This document shows positions 31,272 to 37,459 of a stretch of DNA of 38,413 nt, piece after piece; position 1 is the stretch's first letter; every line of letters starts with the position of its first letter. The notes below the pieces were generated by a model, which saw only the letters and a program-made list of their open reading frames with translations, made no database searches and was not told where the DNA came from. Source of the stretch: a virus; the IMG/VR virus record IMGVR_UViG_3300028581_000105, positions 1 through 38,413 of that record; one strand, 5' to 3'. Both the position numbers and the translations under genes were made by a program.

Positions 31272-32368
31272 TATCTGTAGTATATTCTTTGTTTGTTATA
31301 ATCTATTATTTGGTTATTATCACCGTTATAGATGTTTTTAAAAACATCAACAGAATTCGGTGATTCTATAGGTAGTGCTGCTTTTAAGGCTTTAGTGAAT
31401 AAAGTATTTGAATATTGTAATTGTACATCATCACAACCATGTACTTGACAATAATTTGCTTCACATAATTCTGATATTACCATACCAGTATAAAAACCAT
31501 GTAAATCATGTGGTACAACAAATTTATCTGCATTACACCAAACAGCCACAATCGGTTTTGTTTTTAAAATATTTAAAAAGTCATAACCAATGGAGTAATT
31601 ATTATATTTAACATATTGACCATTATCGTTTAACTCAACACCATTAACACCACCAATCATACTTAACATTAAACCACCTGGTGACCCATGACCCATCATT
31701 ATAATTCTTCGGTGATTTTTCACGGTTTCCTTTAAATTATACATATCTTCTTTAGTTGTTAAAACTGTTGCGTTTAAACCGGCATAAGATGCTTTTAAAA
31801 AGTCAGTAGTTCTATCATCTGGGTGTATGATTAATGTGCCACCTTTTTTGACGTTTCTAGTTAACATCTCTTCTAACTCTTCTGGAGTATAAGATTTAGT
31901 GTCTATTGTGTTATCATAAGTGCCGTAACCACCATAAGTGCCGTAACCACCGTAACCACTAGAAAAATCTTTTTTGTTTTTAATATGAAAACATAATTCT
32001 TCAACCGCATACAAAGTGTATACATTAATATTTCTTGGTGACTTTAAAATTTTATAATATATCTCATCTGGAACATCTCTTAACGATTCTAAGACATCAC
32101 GAACAACAAATCTGTTAATATGTTTAAGATTTTTATGGAAACATTCGGCAGCTGAAACTACGGCTTCTAAGCTTTCAACATCAAACCCACCTAATTCATT
32201 AGCTTCAATAATCATCCATTCCAAATATCCATTATTACCAGAAGGATCTGCCATGGATAAATCTCTTATGGCAACTTCTGGGACTTCATATTTAGAGTAT
32301 TTTTTTATAATATTCTCTAAGTGACTCTCATTTAATATGGTTTCTAAAATAATATGTTTAAGATTCAT
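31271..32368 (-). CDS. Leader-bearing caspase-like (clan CD) cysteine peptidase
   Basis: The 365-residue product has several parts. Residues 1-14 (MNLKHIILETILNE) are a leader with LNE. Residues 30-130 are a helical domain (ADPSGNNGYLEWMIIEA; AAECFHKNLKHINRF). Residues 137-151 are a Gly/Tyr linker (GYGGYGTYGGYGTY). Residues 175-305 are a caspase-type core: strand TLIIHPDD, then IIMMGHGSPGGLM with H227, then PIVAVWCNADKF with C278 and GFYTGMVISELCEA. The His-Gly and Cys after a hydrophobic strand, 51 residues apart, are the clan CD dyad arrangement (48 in caspase-1). AGGAGG and GGAGG lie just upstream. The TAATG start overlaps the coiled-coil gene. Substrate unknown. Confidence 0.75.
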   Translation of the reverse strand: MNLKHIILETILNESHLENIIKKYSKYEVPEVAIRDLSMADPSGNNGYLEWMIIEANELGGFDVESLEAVVSAAECFHKNLKHINRFVVRDVLESLRDVPDEIYYKILKSPRNINVYTLYAVEELCFHIKNKKDFSSGYGGYGTYGGYGTYDNTIDTKSYTPEELEEMLTRNVKKGGTLIIHPDDRTTDFLKASYAGLNATVLTTKEDMYNLKETVKNHRRIIMMGHGSPGGLMLSMIGGVNGVELNDNGQYVKYNNYSIGYDFLNILKTKPIVAVWCNADKFVVPHDLHGFYTGMVISELCEANYCQVHGCDDVQLQYSNTLFTKALKAALPIESPNSVDVFKNIYNGDNNQIIDYNKQRIYYR

Positions 32369-32928
32369 TATTCCTCCTTTCCTCCTGTGAGTAACTTACT
32401 TAATTTTTCTTTTAAATCAGCTATTTCTTCTTCCATTTCTTCAACCTCAGTATCTCTATCACTTAATTTTTCTTTTAGGTCTGCCACTTCTTCTTCTAGA
32501 TCTTCAACCTCACCATCTCTGGAATCACGACCTTCATCATAACCTTCTTGCCTCGCATCGTTAACTCGTTCTCTATGGTCTTCTTCCCAAATATAATCAT
32601 CACAACAACCATCACAAGAACAATCATTGCTAGAACCATAATCACGACCCAGATCCCAAGCTACATTAAATTGGCTATATAATTCATCAGCAATATCGTT
32701 TAAAATATCTAATTTTGTAATACCGTTATCGACCAACAATTCAAAAGTATCATCCATGTCAACACTCCATTCACTTTCAATTCTACGCCAACTTTTTTTA
32801 AACTGTTTTTCACCTCTACTGACATCCAAATCATTTACCCAAGAAAATTCGTCACCAACATCTTCCTTTATGATTTTAACAACCAATTTTTGGATGTCGT
32901 TTTCCGTTAATTTAATAATTTTTTTCAT
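32368..32928 (-). CDS. Leader-bearing coiled-coil protein with a cysteine cluster
   Basis: The 186-residue product starts MKKIIKLTENDIQKLVVKII, then KED. The form K(L)TE.D...LV..I..E recurs at the N-terminus of many Bacteroidota phage proteins in my memory. C103, C105, C108 and C109 (CSCDGCC) could bind a metal. Residues 140-180 are a coiled coil made of a 21-residue unit repeated twice (EVEDLEEEVADLKEKLS at 140, EVEEMEEEIADLKEKLS at 161). No family recognised. It is the first gene of the operon 32928-30532, preceded by the palindromic late motif at 32933-32950. Confidence 0.78.
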   Translation of the reverse strand: MKKIIKLTENDIQKLVVKIIKEDVGDEFSWVNDLDVSRGEKQFKKSWRRIESEWSVDMDDTFELLVDNGITKLDILNDIADELYSQFNVAWDLGRDYGSSNDCSCDGCCDDYIWEEDHRERVNDARQEGYDEGRDSRDGEVEDLEEEVADLKEKLSDRDTEVEEMEEEIADLKEKLSKLLTGGKEE

Positions 32929-32932
32929 TAAA

Positions 32933-32950
32933 ATATTTATTAATAAATAT
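32933..32950. promoter_or_regulatory. Palindromic copy of the candidate late promoter motif
   Basis: ATATTTAT-TA-ATAAATAT is a perfect 18-bp palindrome. Read on the minus strand, the copy at 32950-32943 lies 14 bases before the ATG at 32928. Confidence 0.45.
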
Positions 32951-32972
32951 GCATAATTTTTAAAAAATTATT

Positions 32973-33011
32973 TTGCCAATCATATATTTAAAAGTATATT
33001 TGTATCACAAA
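32973..33011 (+). promoter_or_regulatory. Bacteroidota-type promoter of the small RNA
   Basis: TTG (32973-32975), 19 bases, then TATATTTG (32995-33002), an exact consensus match. TTTGT (32999-33003) and ACAAA (33007-33011) form a short dyad over the -7 box and the predicted start near 33008. Confidence 0.65.
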
Positions 33012-33156
33012 ATTAAAACACAGGGTTGAATCGGTTAATCCCTTAAGCTTAATCGACGTAATGTGACGAAACAACATGGTGAAAATCCACAATCTTTAAC
33101 AGATATTAAAGATGAAAAATAAAAAACCCATCGGTCAGAATACTGGTGGGTTTTTT
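33008..33156 (+). ncRNA. Stand-alone structured small RNA candidate (about 150 nt)
   Basis: A consensus promoter and a strong terminator frame a segment with no credible ORF. Hairpins: TCGGTTAA (33031-33038) with TTAATCGA (33049-33056), including one G-U pair; ATCTTTAA (33092-33099) with TTAAAGAT (33106-33113), loop CAGATA; and the terminator. A middle part, GACGAAACAACATGGTGAAA, looks single-stranded. CCC in the first loop could pair with GGG at 33023-33025 as a pseudoknot. It lies on the plus strand between two minus-strand genes, overlapping the terminal codon of 33155-33553. It may be a regulatory RNA or a mimic of a host RNA; no known family is recognised. Confidence 0.6.
33121..33156 (+). 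terminator. Rho-independent terminator of the small RNA (possibly bidirectional)
   Basis: AAAAAACCCA (33121-33130) pairs with TGGGTTTTTT (33147-33156). Inside, CGGT pairs with ACTG, giving a nearly continuous stem with loop CAGAAT. It also immediately follows the stop of the minus-strand gene 33155-33553 and has a T-run on that strand too. Confidence 0.85.
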
Positions 33157-33553
33157 AATTGCCAAACAATTGCAATTGATCACGACCAATTTCAAAATCT
33201 TTTTTATTCATTACGGTAACAATATTTAATATCCATTGATAAGGGTCAACCATTTCGGGCTCAATAACAATATTTAAATAAGGGTATTTGGTGTCGGAAA
33301 TAATAAATCTAACCTTATCCTTAATCTCATCGACAGCAATTTTAAAAGCAATATCATCCAAAACCTTTTTAACCAAATTAAGAATGTCGACATCATGAAT
33401 AACAACACCTTTTTCTGCAACGTGACGCCATTGTCTTTTTTTGGAATGTTCACTTGGATCGTGTCGTAAATTAAAATTAATAAAAATATTAGCTTTTAAT
33501 TGTGCAATTCTTCTTTCCAGAATTAATTGTTCTTTAATAAGTTTTTTAATCAT
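33155..33553 (-). CDS. Leader-bearing protein of unknown function, weakly DUF4258-like
   Basis: The 132-residue product starts MIKKLIKEQLILERRIAQLK, a basic amphipathic leader with IKE and ILE. The rest has H-x3-R-x2-R (EHSKKRQWRHVAEKG), a helical middle, then FIISDTKYPYLNIVIEPEMV and WILNIVTVMNKKDF. The order H..R..R, helix and beta strands ending TV is reminiscent of DUF4258 and related BECR-fold nucleases, but the match is weak. A copy of the late motif ends only four bases before the ATG, so either the transcript is leaderless or a later start is used. Confidence 0.7.
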   Translation of the reverse strand: MIKKLIKEQLILERRIAQLKANIFINFNLRHDPSEHSKKRQWRHVAEKGVVIHDVDILNLVKKVLDDIAFKIAVDEIKDKVRFIISDTKYPYLNIVIEPEMVDPYQWILNIVTVMNKKDFEIGRDQLQLFGN

Positions 33554-33557
33554 AATA

Positions 33558-33565
33558 ATAAATAT
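33558..33565 (-). promoter_or_regulatory. Candidate late promoter motif before 33155-33553
   Basis: ATATTTATTA on the minus strand lies four bases before the ATG at 33553 and directly after the stop of the endonuclease gene. Confidence 0.35.
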
Positions 33566-33566
33566 T

Positions 33567-35150
33567 CTAATAATTGGAAAATTGCCATCTTATATGACCA
33601 CAATCATATATTCGATATATTTTACGATTAAACATTATTTCTTTTTCGGTTTGTTTAACATCAAAGCCTTGTTTAATTAACTCAGATTTTTTGAAATTTA
33701 ACCTATGGTATCTAATACCGTTATGGATATACCAATAATTTGGTTTTGTTGACCCACAATTTTCAAACCCTAATTTTGTGTAAACACCACCGTTAAACCA
33801 ACGGTTATCTGAGTATGATATAATTTTTTTAACCCTAAAATTTTTGGTAAAAAAACTAAATAATCTGGAGGCCGCTCCCACCACAATCGTATTTTTCTTA
33901 TTACAAAATCTAATTAGTTCCCAATCGATATTATTACCAACACCATTTCTTTTTCCAAAAGTCATCAAAGAAACTAATTCGTCTTTATAGTACAATCCAA
34001 GTTTAACAGTAGAAGACACATTTCCCTGTATATGGTTTTCAGATAAAAAAAGTTTACTTTCATTAGGTGTGACTTTTTTTATTTCACAGTTTCTGGAATA
34101 TATTTTAGTTGAAATTAGTTTAAGTTTATTTTTTAATATGGATAAAACAATCTCTTGTTTAAACAACCATTCATCTTCGAAAATATGGATTAAATCAATA
34201 TTAGATTTTTTACATAAATTAGTTTTTACTAAATGGTAATCATTTGCCACATATAATTCATTATGCCAATAAATTCCGTCAAACTCAATAGCTGTTTTTA
34301 TTGATGGGATATAAATATCAATTTCAAGAGAAGAATTTGGTATTCTATTGTGTCTTTCATATTCGATACCCCAATCATCTAATATAGAACATAGTGAATC
34401 TTCATGCGACGACGAAAAACTCATGCCAATTGGGTTACATTTTGTGCATAGAACGTAATTATGTTTTTTCCTTTCTCGTAATAAATTTTGTGTTATAGAA
34501 TACACATCGTCACATTTATTACATTTAATATCGAGCATAGATAAATCGGTGGTAATTTTTTGGATTTCTAACTCTGGGTATCGTTCAATAACCTTATTGC
34601 TTAATAAATTTTTATAACTATCCGATTTAGCAAAGTTATCAACCCCATATTTTATATTACAAGTTTCTTTATACTTTTCAAAATTATTATACATTTTACT
34701 CCCATATAATTTTAATTTTGTTTGTAACATTTTTTCAGTATTGTTATAGTTTTTATCACCATAACACTCAATTTTGGTTTTATCACGTTTTTTAATGAAG
34801 TCTTTGTGTTGGGTGTAAAACTCCACATTATGGTTTTTTAAGTTAGATTCTTTGATTTTATTAATCAATAACCCACTGTTATTTGCACATTCTAAAGAAC
34901 AAAACTGATTGTATCCACGGTCAAATCTTTCCGAAAATTTAACTTCAGTATTACAAGACTGACATTTTGGTTTTTGTGTTAGATTATTGAAATAAAACCA
35001 TATTTTTTCTTTAAAAGAAGAATCTGGTTTTAAATACTGTTGACAATACGATATTATATCAACGTATTCTTGAGGGTAATTTTTTGCAAACCACGCCTCT
35101 TTGGTTTTGTGACCAGATTTATTATCTGTTGTAAAAAAAGAAAAGTCCAT
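33567..35150 (-). CDS. Homing-type endonuclease with zinc fingers and Vsr-like nuclease core (copy 1)
   Basis: The 527-residue protein is probably a mobile site-specific endonuclease. From the N-terminus: CQSCNTEV...FCSLECAN zinc finger; repeats with a KYG core (KIECYGDKNY, KLKLYGSKMY, NIKYGVDNF) typical of phage DNA-binding repeats; a second zinc knuckle (CNKCDDVY...CTKCNPIG); nuclease core EIDIYIPSIKTAIEFDGIYW, followed by IDLIHIFEDEW; and a C-terminal domain (NHIQGNVSSTVKLGLYYKDE, SYSDNRWFNGGVYTKLGF) resembling a GNAT-like fold. I chose ATG at 35150 (MDFSFFTTDNKSGH) because it aligns with the start of the paralogue at 35809; the frame is open to 35195. Confidence 0.85.
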   Translation of the reverse strand: MDFSFFTTDNKSGHKTKEAWFAKNYPQEYVDIISYCQQYLKPDSSFKEKIWFYFNNLTQKPKCQSCNTEVKFSERFDRGYNQFCSLECANNSGLLINKIKESNLKNHNVEFYTQHKDFIKKRDKTKIECYGDKNYNNTEKMLQTKLKLYGSKMYNNFEKYKETCNIKYGVDNFAKSDSYKNLLSNKVIERYPELEIQKITTDLSMLDIKCNKCDDVYSITQNLLRERKKHNYVLCTKCNPIGMSFSSSHEDSLCSILDDWGIEYERHNRIPNSSLEIDIYIPSIKTAIEFDGIYWHNELYVANDYHLVKTNLCKKSNIDLIHIFEDEWLFKQEIVLSILKNKLKLISTKIYSRNCEIKKVTPNESKLFLSENHIQGNVSSTVKLGLYYKDELVSLMTFGKRNGVGNNIDWELIRFCNKKNTIVVGAASRLFSFFTKNFRVKKIISYSDNRWFNGGVYTKLGFENCGSTKPNYWYIHNGIRYHRLNFKKSELIKQGFDVKQTEKEIMFNRKIYRIYDCGHIRWQFSNY

Positions 35151-35164
35151 ACATTTATTTATTA

Positions 35165-35172
35165 ATAAATAT
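35165..35172 (-). promoter_or_regulatory. Candidate late promoter motif before endonuclease copy 1
   Basis: ATATTTATTA on the minus strand lies about 14 bases before the ATG at 35150. A further ATATTTAT at 35217-35224 is in the same gap after the tail tube gene. Confidence 0.35.
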
Positions 35173-35264
35173 ACGGACTTTTCGTTGGTTGTCAAGTATG
35201 TACTTATTTAAGAAAAATAAATATATACAGAGAAAACAAAGTTTGTATTTGATAGAGAAATAAA

Positions 35265-35753
35265 TCAGAACACACTAATAGCTCTGTCAAAACGGAGCGT
35301 TGCAGTGATTTCAGCAATTTCAGATGTACTATAATCTAAAGAACCGAAGTCAACATCGTTCAACATGGTTCCCTGAAGAATCCATTTTTCGATTACAACA
35401 CCCGTTGGGTCTAACATTTCTAATTCAATGTCTTTCTTGTAACCAGCAGCATAACCTTGTCTGCCCGTCACTGATTCTGAATGTAAACGTACCCACTCCA
35501 TAAGAGCTTGGGTAGCCGAAGGACCAATCGGGTCACGGAAAGTTACACTGATAGTTTCCCATTTAAACCTACCAACCACAAAGGTAGAGGTGTTAAGGAA
35601 TTGAATTTCAGTTTCTTCCGATGTGTATTTAGGTCTAGAAGCTGATTTTACATACCACTCCTGGATCCCAAGCGGAGATGGAAATCTTAAAATAAATCGG
35701 TTTTGTTTTTTTGGTTCGTAAGGAATGGGCATCCTCATCAATAAATCTGCCAT
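35265..35753 (-). CDS. 19: gp19-like tail tube protein
   Basis: The 162-residue protein forms the stacked rings of the inner tail tube. It shows the gp19 pattern: RFILRFPSPLGIQEWYVKSA near the start, ETEIQFLNTSTFVVGRFKWE, ISVTFRDPIGPSATQALMEW, a Gly/Tyr-rich loop (GRQGYAAGYKKD), DIELEMLDPTGVVIEKW and TATLRFDRAI at the end. T4 gp19 is 163 residues. GC content is visibly higher than in its neighbours. The gene is flanked on both sides by paralogous endonucleases. Confidence 0.93.
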   Translation of the reverse strand: MADLLMRMPIPYEPKKQNRFILRFPSPLGIQEWYVKSASRPKYTSEETEIQFLNTSTFVVGRFKWETISVTFRDPIGPSATQALMEWVRLHSESVTGRQGYAAGYKKDIELEMLDPTGVVIEKWILQGTMLNDVDFGSLDYSTSEIAEITATLRFDRAISVF

Positions 35754-35800
35754 TTTCTATTGTTTTTTAATTTTTTATTATTATACTTAATTTCATACTT

Positions 35801-35808
35801 ATAAATAT
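35801..35808 (-). promoter_or_regulatory. Candidate late promoter motif before the tail tube gene
   Basis: ATATTTATAA on the minus strand lies 47 bases before the ATG at 35753, farther than other copies. On the plus strand it abuts the endonuclease ATG, so it is unlikely to serve that gene. Confidence 0.35.
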
Positions 35809-37452
35809 ATGATAAACGAATATTTTTTATTTTTTATGGATAATAAATCTGGTTGGAAAACCAACGAAAAAAAATTATCCAAAAAAGAACCAAAAATTTA
35901 TGAAGAGGTTAAAATTTTTATTGAAAAAAATTCATTAAACTATTTACCTTTTCAACAACAAGTTTGGCACTTTATTAATAAATATATCGAAATACCAAAA
36001 TGTGCAGAATGTAATAAAAATTTAAATTTCAAAAGAAGTTTAAAAGAAGGGTATGGGAAGTATTGTTCTTTAATTTGTACCAATAAAAATAAAGATCATA
36101 TTCAAAATGTAAAAAACACTAATAATAAAAAATACGGCGGTAACGCACCAATAAATTCTCAGTCTGTTAAAAACAAAATAGAAAAAACTAATTTACAAAA
36201 ATATGGTGTTGAGAACACTTATAATAGAATCGATTTAGTTGAAAAAGGTTTTTTACAAAAATACGGTGTTAATCATGTTTCCAAAGTTGAAGGTGTTACC
36301 GAAAGGAAAAAACTAACCAATATCGAGAAATACGGAAAATCTACAATTTTATCAACCTCAGAGGTCTTGGGTAAAACGCATGATACTAGAAGAAAATATT
36401 TTATCGAAAAATATGATAAATTTGATTTTATAACATACACAGGTGACACCTTAAATATTATTTGCCAGGTATGTAATAAAAATTATGATATTCACCGTAA
36501 TAGTTTTAGATATCGTGTATTAGCTAATGTTAATCCTTGTACATTGTGTAACCCAATAGGTGAATCGACTTCTATCCAGGAAAAAGAATTACAAAAATTA
36601 GTAGCAGAAATAACTAACGGTAATTGTTTGCTTAACGATAGAAGTTTAATCTCGCCAAAAGAGTTAGATATATTTATCCCAGATAAAAAACTGGCAATAG
36701 AATTCAATGGGGTTTATTGGCATAATGAATTTTTTGTTGAGAAAGAGTACCATTTAAAAAAGTATTTAAATTGTAAATCTAAAAATGTTGACTTAATACA
36801 AATATTCCAAGATGAGTGGGAGGTTAAAAAAGATATTATAACCTCTTTAATAAAAAATAGGCTGGGGATTAACGGTAAAAATGTAATATACGCCAGAAAA
36901 TGTGAAATAAAAGTGGTAGGTAATAAAGAGCATAATGATTTTTTAAATAAAAACCATATCCAAGGAAAGGTTAACTCTTCTGTTAAGTTAGGTTTATACT
37001 ATAACGATGAATTAGTATCTTTGATGACGTTTGGCAGGCTTAGAAAATCTTTAGGATCTAAACATGTTGAAGGTGAATGGGAGTTAATAAGATTCTGTAA
37101 TAAATTAAATTACAATGTTTTAGGCGGGGCTTCTAGGTTATTTAAATCTTTTATAAAAACGTATGACCCTAAAAAAATATTATCTTTTTCTGATAACAGA
37201 CTTTTTAACGGTAATATGTATAAAGTATTGGGGTTTGAGTATGAGGGGTATTCGAAACCGTCTTATTTTTATGTTATAAACGGAATTAGATACCATAGAT
37301 ATAATTTTAGAAAAGATGTTTTAGTTGCTGAAGGGTATGATAAAGATAAAACTGAACATCAAATAATGCAAGAAAGGGGTATCCCTAGAATCTACGATTG
37401 TGGTAATAAAAAATGGGTCTGGAAAACCCAAACCCATTTTAATGATGTTTAA
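35809..37452 (+). CDS. Homing-type endonuclease with zinc fingers and Vsr-like nuclease core (copy 2)
   Basis: The 547-residue paralogue of 33567-35150 has the same domain order: zinc finger CAECNKNL...YCSLICTN; KYG repeats (NNKKYGGNAP, NLQKYGVENTYN, FLQKYGVNHVS, NIEKYGKST); second zinc knuckle CQVCNKNY...CTLCNPIG; nuclease core ELDIFIPDKKLAIEFNGVYW, with VDLIQIFQDEW; C-terminal domain NKNHIQGKVNSSVKLGLYYN and SFSDNRLFNGNMYKVLGFEY. It is oriented opposite to copy 1, with the tail tube gene between. The last 15 codons contain a hairpin that serves as a terminator for the convergent gene. No clear promoter is seen. Confidence 0.87.
   Translation: MINEYFLFFMDNKSGWKTNEKKLSKKEPKIYEEVKIFIEKNSLNYLPFQQQVWHFINKYIEIPKCAECNKNLNFKRSLKEGYGKYCSLICTNKNKDHIQNVKNTNNKKYGGNAPINSQSVKNKIEKTNLQKYGVENTYNRIDLVEKGFLQKYGVNHVSKVEGVTERKKLTNIEKYGKSTILSTSEVLGKTHDTRRKYFIEKYDKFDFITYTGDTLNIICQVCNKNYDIHRNSFRYRVLANVNPCTLCNPIGESTSIQEKELQKLVAEITNGNCLLNDRSLISPKELDIFIPDKKLAIEFNGVYWHNEFFVEKEYHLKKYLNCKSKNVDLIQIFQDEWEVKKDIITSLIKNRLGINGKNVIYARKCEIKVVGNKEHNDFLNKNHIQGKVNSSVKLGLYYNDELVSLMTFGRLRKSLGSKHVEGEWELIRFCNKLNYNVLGGASRLFKSFIKTYDPKKILSFSDNRLFNGNMYKVLGFEYEGYSKPSYFYVINGIRYHRYNFRKDVLVAEGYDKDKTEHQIMQERGIPRIYDCGNKKWVWKTQTHFNDV
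37410..37440 (-). terminator. Terminator of 37460-38413 embedded in the endonuclease 3' end
   Basis: On the minus strand AAAATGGGT (37440-37432) pairs with ACCCATTTT (37418-37410), with a T6 tract. The hairpin codes on the plus strand for the last residues of the endonuclease (KWVWKTQTHF region). Confidence 0.65.
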
Positions 37453-37459
37453 TTTTTTA

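Noticed and set aside
33008-33120. Cobalamin riboswitch resemblance (GGTGAAAATCC in the small RNA), tempting because the phage has a B12-dependent reductase
   Set aside because: The conserved GCAAC and the multi-stem core of cobalamin riboswitches are not present, and no gene follows on the plus strand.
33111-33220. 35-codon plus-strand ORF beginning MKNKKPIGQNTGG
   Set aside because: It runs through the terminator stem and then antisense to gene 33155-33553; no ribosome-binding site or conservation signal.
35797-35808. T4-type late promoter TATAAATA on the plus strand before endonuclease copy 2
   Set aside because: The box directly abuts the ATG, leaving no room for a start site; other copies of the motif serve minus-strand genes.
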